64,000 nucleotides of DNA from Palsa-504 sp963787645 (GTDB lineage Bacteria > Actinomycetota > Actinomycetes > Streptosporangiales > Streptosporangiaceae): assembly GCA_963787645.1 (NCBI GenBank), contig CAWBDS010000002.1:992001-1056000 (forward strand), given 5' to 3'. The position numbers and the translations under genes are program-made. The notes beneath the pieces were generated by a model. That model was given only the letters and a program-made list of their open reading frames with translations. It did not search any database and was not told where the DNA came from. Shown piece after piece: positions 33,961 to 43,375 of this stretch (position 1 is the first letter of the stretch; each line of letters starts with the position of its first letter).

Positions 33961-34826
33961 GCGGCCACGCCACCATGCTTGGCCAGGTACTGCCGGATCT
34001 GGGCCAGGTTGTGCGTGGAGGACTCGCGGGCCCGCTCCTCCCAGGCGAAGACGCAGACGGTCCCGATGCCGTCGAAGTTCATCTCGGTGAGCGTGCCGAA
34101 CAAGGCGTCCCAGTCCACCTCCCCCTGGCCGATGTCCAGGTGCTGGTGGATGCGCGCCGTAGAGCCGGGCGGGTTCACGATGTAGCGCAGGCCGGACGAG
34201 GCGCGGTGGTCGAAGGAGTCAGCGATGTGCAGGTGGGTCAGCAGCGGGCCGGCGTACTTCAAGATCCCTTCGATGTCGCCGCCCTGGTGGAAGGTGTGCG
34301 GCGCGCAGTACAAGAACGACACCCAGTCCTTGTCTATCCCGCGGATCAGGTCGACCGCGGCCTTCCCGTCCTCGATGAAGTCGTCCGGGTGCGGTTCGAG
34401 CACCAGGCGCACGCCCTCCCGCTCGAAGATCGGGGCCAGCTCTTCCAGCGACCGCCAGAACTGCGCCTCGCTGGCCGCCGGACCCTCGGGCCGGCCATTG
34501 AGCTCGGTGTTCATCACGTTCACCCCGAGGTCCACGGTGACCTGGATGGCCCGCTTCCAGTAGCGCACCGCGGCCTGGCGTTCGTCCTCATCCGGACCCG
34601 ACCACCGGTACAGGGGCAGCACCGAGGCGACCTGCACGCCGGCCCGGTCCAGGGCTCGCCGGAACCCGGCGATCTGCGCCTGGCCGGCCCGCGGGTGCAG
34701 GAAGAACGGCAGGAAGTCTGCTCGCGGCGACAGCTCGATGTACTGGTAATCCAGGTCCGCGACCAGCCCGGGCAGGTCGGTCAGCGGGACGCCGCGGAAC
34801 ATGTACGGGTCGAGTGCGATCTTCAT
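33957..34826 (-). CDS. iolH: IolH-like TIM-barrel protein
   Basis: 289 aa. MKIALDPYMFRGVPLTDLP and YQYIELSPRADFLPFFLHPR match the distinctive IolH start. VLEPHPDDF, CAPHTFHQGGD, HLHIADSFDHRAS and HQHLDIGQGEVDW give metal and substrate ligands. IolH is an inositol-catabolism isomerase-fold protein of uncertain reaction. Between IolG candidates in the operon, with a 4-base overlap downstream and a 3-base gap upstream. Confidence 0.82.
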   Translation of the reverse strand: MKIALDPYMFRGVPLTDLPGLVADLDYQYIELSPRADFLPFFLHPRAGQAQIAGFRRALDRAGVQVASVLPLYRWSGPDEDERQAAVRYWKRAIQVTVDLGVNVMNTELNGRPEGPAASEAQFWRSLEELAPIFEREGVRLVLEPHPDDFIEDGKAAVDLIRGIDKDWVSFLYCAPHTFHQGGDIEGILKYAGPLLTHLHIADSFDHRASSGLRYIVNPPGSTARIHQHLDIGQGEVDWDALFGTLTEMNFDGIGTVCVFAWEERARESSTHNLAQIRQYLAKHGGVAA

Positions 34827-34829
34827 CGG

Positions 34830-35846
34830 TCAATGCGCCTTCGCGTAGAAGTCAGGACGGTCCGGCATCTGGACCGTCGTGCGCTGGCCCGACCGCAGTG
34901 CTTGCAGGCAGCTGTCGGTAACCGCGGCCGCCGCGTACCCGTCCCAGGACGTCGGGCCGGTCGATGTTCCCTCGGCCGCCGCCTCCAGCCAGTCCTGCAG
35001 CTCGGTGTCATAGGCGCGGATGAAACGCTCTCGCCAGTCAGCGGGCACGCGGCCGCTGCGGTACCCGGCCGCGGTGAACGTCACCCCTGGCGCGTCGGCC
35101 AGGGCCACGGTCCCGCTTTCCCCGACGATCTCGCCGCGGACGTCGTAGCCGTATCCCGCGTTGACGAACACCTCGTCATCGACCAGCACGCCGCTGGCCG
35201 TCTCGAGCAGCACGATCAGCGGATCGTGCACGCCTTGCGCGGCCTGGCCGGTCCGGCGTGGCTTCAGGATGCTGGCCGCTACGATCTCCTCGCCGAACAG
35301 CCAGCGGACGATGTCGATCTCGTGCACCGCCGAGTCGCTGATGATCATCTCGGTGGTGAAATACGGCAGCACCGACGGGTTGCGGTGGGCACAGTGCATC
35401 AGCAGCGGCGCGCCGATGCTCCCGCCGTCCAGTGCCGCCTTGAGCGCGCGGTAGCCGGCGTCATACCGGCGCATGAAGCCGACCTGGACCAGCCGCCGCC
35501 CCGCCGCCATCTCGGCGTCGAGGATCCGCTGGCAGGCCGCGACGGTCGGCGCCAGCGGCTTCTCGCAGAACACCGGCTTGCCCGCGTCGATCGCCGCCAG
35601 GACCTGCTCCTCGTGGGCCGGGCCCCAGGACGCGACCAGCACCGCGTCGACATCCCGGGCCGCGATCAGGTCGGCCGCGGCGGGATGCACCGATACGCCG
35701 GGCAGGCCGGCCGCTACCTCGGCGGCGCGGCCCGCGTCGACATCGGTCACCGCGACCACCGACCCGCCGGGCAGGACCTCGGTGATCCGGCGGATGTGGT
35801 CCTGACCGATCATGCCCACGCCGATCACGCCGACCCTGACCGTCAT
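34830..35846 (-). CDS. Gfo/Idh/MocA-family inositol dehydrogenase-like protein
   Basis: 338 aa: GVIGVGMIGQDHIRRI, VFCEKPLAPTVA, VQVGFMRRYDAGY and SDSAVHEIDIVRWLFGEE, the last holding the catalytic His and Asp region. Very like IolG in size and motif spacing. It overlaps the IolE-like gene by 4 bases. Having two IolG-type enzymes in one operon suggests action on different isomers (myo, scyllo, chiro), which is inference. Confidence 0.88.
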   Translation of the reverse strand: MTVRVGVIGVGMIGQDHIRRITEVLPGGSVVAVTDVDAGRAAEVAAGLPGVSVHPAAADLIAARDVDAVLVASWGPAHEEQVLAAIDAGKPVFCEKPLAPTVAACQRILDAEMAAGRRLVQVGFMRRYDAGYRALKAALDGGSIGAPLLMHCAHRNPSVLPYFTTEMIISDSAVHEIDIVRWLFGEEIVAASILKPRRTGQAAQGVHDPLIVLLETASGVLVDDEVFVNAGYGYDVRGEIVGESGTVALADAPGVTFTAAGYRSGRVPADWRERFIRAYDTELQDWLEAAAEGTSTGPTSWDGYAAAAVTDSCLQALRSGQRTTVQMPDRPDFYAKAH

Positions 35847-36793
35847 GAGGGATCACCTCCTATCCCGATGCCGCGCAGGTAGGTGTAGGTGCGCTGGGCG
35901 ATCGGCTTGGGCTGGTCGAAATCGGTCGGGTACATGTCCTGCTCGACGACCACGAACATGTCCCGGTCCAGCTCGCGCAGGGCCTTGGCCACGTCCTGCA
36001 CCACGGGCTCACCGCGCGGCGGCTCACAGCTGGCGCCCATGGCCACGGCCTGGCCGAACGCCAGGCCTTTACGGTCGGCCTGGGCCACGATGGCCGGGTC
36101 CATCTGCTTGATGTGCACGTAGCCGATCCGGTCGGCGTACTGCCTGATGATGGCCACGTTGTCCGCGTGCCGGTAGGCCAGGTGGCCCGTGTCCAGGCAG
36201 AGCGAGACATAGCGAGCATCGGTCTCGTCCAGGAACCGTGAGGTCTGCTTCTGGGTCTCCACGTGGCTGTCCGCGTGCGGGTGGAACTGCAGCCGCAGGC
36301 CGTACTCTTCCGCGACGATCCGGCCCAGCTCGTCGGTGGCCCGGATCATGGTCCGCCACTGCTCGTCGTCGAGCTCGGCGGGTTCGAGGTAGGCGCCGGT
36401 CTGGTCGTCACGGTAGCCGGGCACCGGGACGAAGACCACGTGCGCGCCGCCCACGGCGGCGGTCAGCGCGCTGACCTGCCGGGTGATCCCGACGATGGCG
36501 GGCCAGTCGCCGGGCCGGTGCAGTCCGCTGAAGCCGTGCACGGTGCCGCCCGCCGCCTGCAGGCCGCGCCGGGCGAGCTCGTCGGCGAGCTGGGCCGGGT
36601 CGCTGGGCAGGTAGCCGAACGGCCCCAGCTCCAGCCAGTCGTAGCCCACCTCGGCCACCTCGTCGAGGAAGCGGTGCCACGGCGTCTGGAGCGGGTCGTC
36701 CGCGAACCATACGCCCCAGGAGTCGGGGCAGGTGCCGAGCCGGAGGCGCGCGTCGCCACGCGCCTCCGTCCCGGCCTGGCCGTTCGCGCTCAT
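35843..36793 (-). CDS. iolE: IolE-like inosose dehydratase
   Basis: 316 aa. The start LRLGTCPDSWGVWF and WLELGPFGYLPSDP are hallmarks of IolE. LQFHPHADSHVE, LCLDTGHLAYRHAD, YVHIKQMDP and VVVEQDMYPTDF carry metal and active-site residues. Dehydrates 2-keto-myo-inositol to the diketone that IolD opens. It overlaps the downstream dehydrogenase and starts 24 bases after the ABC ATPase stop, so transport and early catabolism are on one message. Confidence 0.85.
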   Translation of the reverse strand: MSANGQAGTEARGDARLRLGTCPDSWGVWFADDPLQTPWHRFLDEVAEVGYDWLELGPFGYLPSDPAQLADELARRGLQAAGGTVHGFSGLHRPGDWPAIVGITRQVSALTAAVGGAHVVFVPVPGYRDDQTGAYLEPAELDDEQWRTMIRATDELGRIVAEEYGLRLQFHPHADSHVETQKQTSRFLDETDARYVSLCLDTGHLAYRHADNVAIIRQYADRIGYVHIKQMDPAIVAQADRKGLAFGQAVAMGASCEPPRGEPVVQDVAKALRELDRDMFVVVEQDMYPTDFDQPKPIAQRTYTYLRGIGIGGDPS

Positions 36794-36817
36794 GCGAATA
36801 AGGATCCTTCCTTGCCT

Positions 36818-37794
<977 letters not shown>

Positions 37795-37798
<4 letters not shown>

Positions 37799-38853
37799 GC
37801 CGCCGCCTCCGCCCGTCGTCTGATGAAGGTATTCAGCAAGATCGCGCCCAGCAGCAGCAGGCCGACGAAGAACTGGAACCAGTCCGGGTTCCAGCCGGCG
37901 TAAACGATGCCCTGGTTGACCATGCCGAAGATCAGGGCACCGATCGCGGCGCCAACCGCGGATCCGTAACCGCCGGTGAGCAGGCAGCCGCCGACCACAC
38001 AGGCGATGATGTAGATCAGCTCGTTACCGATGCCCTCGCTGGTCTGGATGGTGTTGAACAGGAACAGGGTGTGCATGCCGGTGAACCAGGCCATCAGGCC
38101 GACCGTCATGAACAGGCCGATCTTCATCTTTCCCACCGGCACGCCGACGGCTCGGGCCGACTGCGCTGAGCCGCCGACCGAGAAGATCCAGTTACCGATG
38201 CGGGTGCGCAGCAGGATGTAGGTGGCGATGGCTACGAAGACGATCCAGTAGATCACGCTGGTCCGGATGTTCACCCCGCCGATGGTGAAGCTGGCCGAGA
38301 ACACCTCCCGCGCGGAGTTGAAGCCCTGCAAGGTGGAGATGTCCGGGCTGGCCACCTGGTTGGTGATGGTCTGGGTCAAAGCCACGTTGATCCCCTGGAG
38401 CATGAAGAACATGCCCAGGGTGACCAGGAAGCTCGGAATCCCGGTCTTGACCACGAGCCAGCCGTTGATGAACCCGATGAGCAGCGACAACCCCAGGGCC
38501 ACCAGCACGCCGACCCAGGCGTTGGTGGTGAACTCGTAGCTGAACAGCGAGGCGCACAGCGCCGAGCTGGTCACCGCGACGCCGGCCGACAGGTCGAACT
38601 CGCCGCCGATCATCAGCAGTGCGACCGGGCTGACCATCAGGCCGTAGGTCGAGGTGACGTACAGCACGCTGGACAGGGAGGCGGCGTACCGGAACGACGG
38701 CGCGACACTGAAGAAGAAGACGAAGATGACGATCGCGCCCGCGATCGCGCCGGCCTCGGGCCTGGCGAGCAGACGGGCCACGGTTGACCTCTGCCCGTAC
38801 CGTTCATCCGCCCGGGGCGGCGGGCTGACGGGGGCTTCCGCTAGCTGAGTCAT
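37795..38853 (-). CDS. Sugar ABC transporter permease (RbsC/FrcC family)
   Basis: 352-aa membrane protein with about 9-10 hydrophobic helices. The family segments SPVALLMIGGEFDLSAGVAV and NTIQTSEGIGNELIYIIACVVGGCLLTGGYGSAVGA are clear; the latter contains the coupling region found in RbsC. A basic N-terminal cytoplasmic stretch precedes helix 1. Partner of the ATPase downstream and the binding lipoprotein 15 bases upstream. Confidence 0.93.
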
Positions 38854-38868
38854 GGATACCTCTCTTTC

Positions 38869-39891
38869 TCAGCGGGTGCCGCGGGACGCGTACACGGCGA
38901 TCTTGGCGACGTTGGTGCTGTCGATGAACGACGGGCCGGTCAGGACGGTCTGGCCGCCGCCGAGCTCGTCGCCGTTGGTCAGGTACAGCCACAGCGCGTC
39001 GACCGCCTCGTAACCCTGCAGGTAGGGCTGCTGGTCTACCGCCCACTGCACCGCCCCGGACTTGATCGCGGCGATCTCGGCCGCGCTGGTGTCGAAGGTG
39101 TAGAGCTTGGCCGTGCTGTTCGCCGCCTTGATCGCCTGGACCGCGATGAGCGCGAACTGCGCGCCCAGGGTGATCACGGCGTCGATGCTCTTGTTCCTGG
39201 TGAGCTCGGCCGACAGTGAGGACAGGACGGCGGCGTTGTCGGTGCCGTTCACGTAGAGCTTGCTCATCGTGCCCTCGGAACCCAGGCCCTGCGCCACGCC
39301 CGCGCACCGGGCCTCGAGCTGGGCCTGCCCCTGGGCCTGGAGCACGCAGAGCACGTTCTTCTTGCCGGCGGCGGCGAGCCGCTTGCCTGCCGCGATGCCC
39401 GCGATCGACTCGTCCTGGCCGAAGTACTCCATCGCGCCGCAGCTCTGCCAGTTGGTGTATCCGGCGTTGAACATGACCACGGGGATGCCGGCCTGCTCGG
39501 CCTTCTGGATCGTCGGGCACAGCGCGGTCGGGTTCGGGTCGGTGACCGCGATGGCGTTGACGCGGCTGTTGATCGCGTCCTGGATCAACTGGGCCTGCTG
39601 GGTCGGGTCTTCGTTGTTGGAGTACTTCAGGTTGATGTTGTCCTTGGCGGCCGCGGCTGAAGCGCCGGCCCGGATGATGTCCCAGAACGTGTCGCCTGGG
39701 GCGGCGTGCGTGATCATGGCGACGGTGTACCTGGGCGTGTTGGCGTGGCCCGCGGAGACGCCGCCTCCGGCGGCCGCCGCGGCCGCCGCATCCGCGGCCC
39801 GCTTGCCGCCGGTGGCGCTGCACGCGGACAGCAGGGCGGCGAAGACCATGAGCAGGGCGGCGCCGACGATAGCCTTTCTCGTTCTGAGCAT
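38869..39891 (-). CDS. Sugar ABC transporter substrate-binding lipoprotein
   Basis: 340 aa with a lipoprotein signal (LLMVFAALLSACS, cysteine near 24) followed by an Ala/Gly-rich linker. The periplasmic-binding protein fold (peripla_BP_4) shows YTVAMITHAAPGDTFWDIIRAGA, AIAVTDPNP, GIPVVMFNAGY, VITLGAQFALIAVQAIK and AVDQQPYLQGYEAVDAL. It captures the solute outside the cell for the adjacent permease. The operon context points to inositol or a related cyclitol; ribose-type sugars are the alternative. Confidence 0.92.
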   Translation of the reverse strand: MLRTRKAIVGAALLMVFAALLSACSATGGKRAADAAAAAAAGGGVSAGHANTPRYTVAMITHAAPGDTFWDIIRAGASAAAAKDNINLKYSNNEDPTQQAQLIQDAINSRVNAIAVTDPNPTALCPTIQKAEQAGIPVVMFNAGYTNWQSCGAMEYFGQDESIAGIAAGKRLAAAGKKNVLCVLQAQGQAQLEARCAGVAQGLGSEGTMSKLYVNGTDNAAVLSSLSAELTRNKSIDAVITLGAQFALIAVQAIKAANSTAKLYTFDTSAAEIAAIKSGAVQWAVDQQPYLQGYEAVDALWLYLTNGDELGGGQTVLTGPSFIDSTNVAKIAVYASRGTR

Positions 39892-39933
39892 CTGGGTTAC
39901 CTCCAGGTGAGGATGGGGGAGCTGGGCGGACTG

Positions 39934-40932
39934 TCAGGTGGCGGTGGGGAATTGCAGGTTGGCGCCGTGCTGGTCCGGCCGCCCTTCGGCGTCGGGCCAG
40001 CGGCTGGTGACGGCCTTGGCGCGCGTGTAGAAGCGGACGCCTTCGGGTCCGTGTACGTGGGTGTCGCCGAACAGTGAGTCCTTCCAGCCGCCGAAGGAGT
40101 AGAAGGCCATCGGCACCGGGATCGGCACGTTGACGCCGATCATTCCGACCTGGACGTTCCGCTGGAAGTCGCGGGCGGCCCGGCCGCTGGAGGTGAAGAT
40201 CGCCGTGCCGTTGCCGTACGGGTTGGCGTTGACGATGTCGAGCGCCTCGCGGAATGCCGAGGCCCGCAGCACGACCAGCACCGGGCCGAAGATCTCGTCC
40301 CGGTAGATGTCCATGTCGGTGCTGACGTGGTCGAACAGGGTCGGGCCGACGAAGAAGCCGCCCTCGTGCCCGGTCACCGTCAGGCCGCGGCCGGGGCCGA
40401 CCCGCACGTCGAGAGCCAGGTCGCGAAGCCGGGCCACCAGGGCGTCGCCCGCGTTGCCCACCGCGACGACCGCGGAGATGGCCATGCAACGCTGGCCGGC
40501 CGACCCGTATCCGGCCGCGGTGACGTGGTTCGCCGCGAACTCGATGTCGGCGTCCGGCAGCACCACGGCGTGGTTCTTCGCGCCGCCCAGGGCCTGTACT
40601 CGCTTTCCTGACGCGGACGCCCGCTCGTGCACGTACCGGGCGTCGGACAGGACCTTGCCGTGCTCGTCGGCGACGATCCCGGACAGTTCGTCCAGATGCC
40701 GCTCGATCAGGTCGCGCAGGGCGAACATGACGCGCGCCCGGCGGACCAGGGACACGTCGCGCCAGGAGTCGAACGCCTTGGCCGCGGCCTGCACGGCGGC
40801 GTCCACATCGGCCGGGGTGGCCAGCGCGACCTGGGCCTGCTGCTCACCGGTCGCGGGGTTGTAGACCGGGCCGAACCTGGTCGACGCCCCGGTCGTCTCC
40901 GACCCGGCGATCCAGTGCTGGATGGTACGCAT
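39934..40932 (-). CDS. mmsA: Methylmalonate-semialdehyde dehydrogenase-like protein with two internal deletions
   Basis: 332 aa against about 500 for the family. The start MRTIQHWIAGSET, the helix ALRDLIERHLDELSGIVADEHGKVLSDA, the region around the catalytic cysteine (GSAGQRCMAIS) and the tail PMAFYSFGGWKDSLFGDTHVHG are well kept. The block from KVLSDA to RYVHERASASGKRVQALGG lacks about 110 residues, including the NAD-binding strands. VGPG joins RGLTVTGHEGG without the usual 40 residues. Both joins keep frame. The start could be 40980, which overlaps the aldolase stop. Probably inactive as an NAD enzyme. Confidence 0.75.
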   Translation of the reverse strand: MRTIQHWIAGSETTGASTRFGPVYNPATGEQQAQVALATPADVDAAVQAAAKAFDSWRDVSLVRRARVMFALRDLIERHLDELSGIVADEHGKVLSDARYVHERASASGKRVQALGGAKNHAVVLPDADIEFAANHVTAAGYGSAGQRCMAISAVVAVGNAGDALVARLRDLALDVRVGPGRGLTVTGHEGGFFVGPTLFDHVSTDMDIYRDEIFGPVLVVLRASAFREALDIVNANPYGNGTAIFTSSGRAARDFQRNVQVGMIGVNVPIPVPMAFYSFGGWKDSLFGDTHVHGPEGVRFYTRAKAVTSRWPDAEGRPDQHGANLQFPTAT

Positions 40933-40979
40933 CTGAAGTATCTGCTCCTCCACAGGTAAATCCGCTGGGCGCACGGTCA

Positions 40980-41858
40980 TCAGCCCCGCATCAGGCCGAC
41001 GGCGGTGTCGACGGCCGCGGCCACGTCGTCGTCGGGCGGGAACAGCAGCGTCCGCCCCACGACCAGCCCGTGCACCGACGGGAGCCGCAGCGTCTTGTGC
41101 CACAGTTCGAACACGGCGTCCTGATCGGCGCTGACCTCGCCGCCCAGCAGCAGGACCGGCAGCGTCGAGGCGGCCAGGACACGTTCCATGTCGTCTACGA
41201 CGGGCACCTTGAGCCAGGTGTAGGCCGAGGTGCAGCCGAGTCCGGAGGTGACCGCGATGGAGCGGATCACCGCCTCAGGCGACAGGTCGTTGCGTATCCG
41301 GCCGTCCACCCGGTGGGAGATGAACGGCTCGACCATGGCCATCAGGCCCTGAGCGGCCAGGGCGCTGACCGCGCTGGCACACGATTCCATGGTCGCGGCC
41401 GTGGCCGGATCGTCGGGGTCGATGCGGAAGAGCATCTTGCCGCCGTCGAACCCCATGCGCACGATGGTGGCCGCGTCATAGCCGGTGAACCGGTCATCGA
41501 TCTCGAACACCGTCCCGGCCAGGCCGCCGCGGTTCATCGAGCCGATGACCACCTTGTCATCGAGCGCGCCGAGCAGCAGCAGTTCCTCGATGACGTCCGC
41601 GGTACCGAGCACCCCGTCCACGCCCGGCCGGGACAGCGCGAGCGACATTCGCTCGAGCAGGTTCGCCCGGTCGGCCATGGCCATGGGCTCGTTCCCCACC
41701 CGCAGCGCGCCGCGCGCGGGATGGTCCGCGGCGATGATGAACAGCCGGTCGTCGTCACCGAGCAACGTCGCGCGGCGTCTGCGCCGCTGCGCCGCCTCGG
41801 CAATGGCCTGCGGCCGCCGCGCGCGGACCTCCAGGATGGACCTGACCGGCTCACGCAT
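40980..41858 (-). CDS. Cgl0159-type (beta/alpha)8 aldolase, inositol catabolism, copy B
   Basis: 292 aa, very similar to copy A at 15596-16534: FIIAADHPARGALRVG, GVLGTADVIEELLLLGAL, VIGSMNRGGL, GFDGGKMLFRIDPDDPA, EPFISHRVDGRIRNDLSPE and TSAYTWLKVPVVDDMERVLAAS. The Cgl0159 family stands in for IolJ in actinobacterial inositol operons. Its start overlaps the end of the collapsed iolC by 8 bases, and its stop touches the possible mmsA start at 40980. It is intact while both neighbours are damaged. Confidence 0.9.
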   Translation of the reverse strand: MREPVRSILEVRARRPQAIAEAAQRRRRRATLLGDDDRLFIIAADHPARGALRVGNEPMAMADRANLLERMSLALSRPGVDGVLGTADVIEELLLLGALDDKVVIGSMNRGGLAGTVFEIDDRFTGYDAATIVRMGFDGGKMLFRIDPDDPATAATMESCASAVSALAAQGLMAMVEPFISHRVDGRIRNDLSPEAVIRSIAVTSGLGCTSAYTWLKVPVVDDMERVLAASTLPVLLLGGEVSADQDAVFELWHKTLRLPSVHGLVVGRTLLFPPDDDVAAAVDTAVGLMRG

Positions 41859-42030
41859 TGATCTCCTCCGTCGGGGCGTCCCCCAAAAGCGCGGTGACCT
41901 CGTCCTGCGCGCTGCCGCCGAGCCACTTGCCGAACGTGTCCACCTGGTCCAGGCTCACGCCCGCCTGCAGGGGATACAGGTCGACTCCGACCCTGCCCAT
42001 GGTCAGGACCTCGAGGGTGTTCATGCTCAT
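41851..42030 (-). pseudogene. iolC: iolC reduced to its two ends (internal in-frame deletion)
   Basis: The 59-aa frame begins like IolC (LEVLTMGRVGVDLYPLQAG, then FGKWLGGSA) and jumps directly to DEVTALLGDAPTEEINA, which matches an IolC C-terminus. The intact copy at 44243-45205 shows the same first 35 residues (EVLTMGRVGVDIYPLQTG, FGKFLGGSA) and ends TTEEVEAFLRML. About 260 residues, including the whole kinase active site, are missing at about 41905. The frame, the stop and the overlap with the aldolase start are kept. It cannot be a kinase. Confidence 0.8.
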
Positions 42031-42332
42031 GGGCACCACCTCGCCGGGGCTCTCGTGAGTTGCTACGGTTTTACGTCCGTGTTTCAGACAGGTCAAGATT
42101 ATGTCCTGACATATTTACGTCCTTATATGTAGCCGACCTGTTGACCTGGTGACACGACGAGACTGGTTACCAAAACGTGACATTGACGGCATCGGGGGGA
42201 CACCGGGTCACCCGGCCGAGTCTTAGCGCACGTATGTAAGGAGGTCAGGACAATATGCCGTTACTGAGACCTGCCCTATACTGCTGGTATTACGTGGCTC
42301 ACCTGGCGAGCCTTGCACGCTGGGGAGGCACC
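42031..42332. promoter_or_regulatory. Divergent control region of the ABC/iol operon and second GntR gene
   Basis: TATGTCCTGACATA (42100-42113) is a near-perfect palindrome around TGTC-CT-GACA, the same pattern as at 13116-13125 before the first GntR gene. TTTACGTCC occurs twice (42070-42078 and 42114-42122), spaced 44 bases, flanking the palindrome. The region is A+T-rich for this window. A GntR/UTRA repressor site is inferred. Confidence 0.55.
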
Positions 42333-43067
42333 ATGACCGAGCGGCCGCTTGACCGTCACAGCCCCATCCCGCTGTACTTCCAGATCGCCGAGAACCTCAA
42401 GCGGGCCCTCGAGGACGGCACGCTCAAGCCAGGGGAGCGGCTGGACAACGAGCTGGATCTGGCCGAACGCCTCGGCGTGAGCCGTCCCACCGTCCGGCAA
42501 GCGGTGCAGCGCCTGGTCGAGCAGGGCTTGGTGGCCCGCCGCCGCGGCCTGGGCACGGTGGTCGTGGCCCCGCGTTTCCTCCGGTCGGCCACGCTGACCA
42601 GCCTCTACGATGACCTGGCCGCCAGTGACCGGCATCCCGCCACCACCGTCCTGGCCGCCCGCGAGATCCCAGCCGACGACGAGATCGCCTCGGTCTTGAT
42701 GCTGCCCGCGGGTGCCCCGGTGCTCTTGGTCGAGCGGCTGCGGCTGGCCGACGGGGTCCCGCTGGCGATTATGCACAACCACCTGCCCGGCGGACTGCTG
42801 AAGGGCCCCCCGGAAGATGGCCTGGAGAAGACCGGACTCTACGAGCTGCTGCGCACCCAGGGCGTTCAGCTGCACGCGGGCCAGCAGGTGATCGGTGCCC
42901 GGCGGGCCACCGCGCACGAGGCCAAGCTGTTGCAGGCGCCGCGGACCGCAACCGTCCTGACCATGACCAGGACGACGTTCGACGCCATGGGCAGGCCGGT
43001 GGAGCACGGCAGGCACGCCTACCTCGCCGACCGGTACTCCTTCCAGATGACCCTGATCGCCCGTTAA
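42333..43067 (+). CDS. GntR-family (HutC/UTRA) transcriptional regulator, paralogue 2
   Basis: 244 aa. HTH region PLYFQIAENLKRALEDGTL, LAERLGVSRPTVRQAVQRL and wing GLGTVVVA are followed by a UTRA domain from LTSLYDDLAASDRHPATTV to YSFQMTLIAR. Clearly a paralogue of the protein at 13261-14034. ATG 42333 after GGGGAGG is preferred to the upstream frame at 42255. Divergent from the ABC/iol operon, which it probably represses in response to a catabolite. Confidence 0.93.
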   Translation: MTERPLDRHSPIPLYFQIAENLKRALEDGTLKPGERLDNELDLAERLGVSRPTVRQAVQRLVEQGLVARRRGLGTVVVAPRFLRSATLTSLYDDLAASDRHPATTVLAAREIPADDEIASVLMLPAGAPVLLVERLRLADGVPLAIMHNHLPGGLLKGPPEDGLEKTGLYELLRTQGVQLHAGQQVIGARRATAHEAKLLQAPRTATVLTMTRTTFDAMGRPVEHGRHAYLADRYSFQMTLIAR

Positions 43068-43080
43068 AGAGCTTTTTTAT

Positions 43081-43102
43081 GCCGAACGGGCCGTGGTGCG
43101 TC
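43081..43102 (+). repeat. Dispersed 22-bp repeat, copy 2 (core GCCGAACGGGCC)
   Basis: Identical over 22 bases to 7801-7822 (opposite strand). It lies between the GntR stop and the end of the iolD remnant, which are convergent, and directly after AAAGAGCTTTTTT. As at copy 1, an A-run/T-run element precedes the core, suggesting the two belong to one element. Confidence 0.7.
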
Positions 43103-43375
43103 TTACCGGTAAGGTCGCTGCCGCTCCTTGGCTTTCTCGTACGCGGCTCGCGCGTCCCAGGTGCTGGACAGCGGCGCCACCTCGGCCACCGGCACGTCCC
43201 ACCACGCGTCGCTGGACGGCGCGCCCAGCAGCGGGTCGGTCTCGATGTACACCAGCGTGGTCCGGTCCGCGGCCCGCGCCTTGGCCAGCGCCCGGCGGAA
43301 CTCCTCGATGGTCCGGGTGCGCAGCACGTAGACGCCCAGGCTGGCGGCGTTGGCGGTCAGCCGGACCGTCGTCAT
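43103..43375 (-). pseudogene. iolD: iolD reduced to its two ends (internal in-frame deletion)
   Basis: A 90-aa frame. Residues 1-7 (MTTVRLT) match the start of intact IolD (QTVRLTVAQ), and the rest (ANAASLGVYVLRTRTIEEF ... YIETDPLLG ... AWWDVPVAEVAPLSS ... ERQRPY) matches the IolD C-terminus. The intact copy at 21862-23835 aligns over this end (VWWDVAPAEMSTLG). Some 550 residues, including the whole thiamin site, are missing near 43355, yet the ATG still overlaps the iolB stop (ATGA). It shows an ancestral iolC-iolB-iolD operon. Confidence 0.85.

Noticed and set aside
41851..43375. Engineered knockouts (in-frame removals keeping both gene ends)
   Set aside because: No scar, recombination site or marker is visible at the joins, and other lesions in the window are irregular, so natural deletion or assembly error is more likely.
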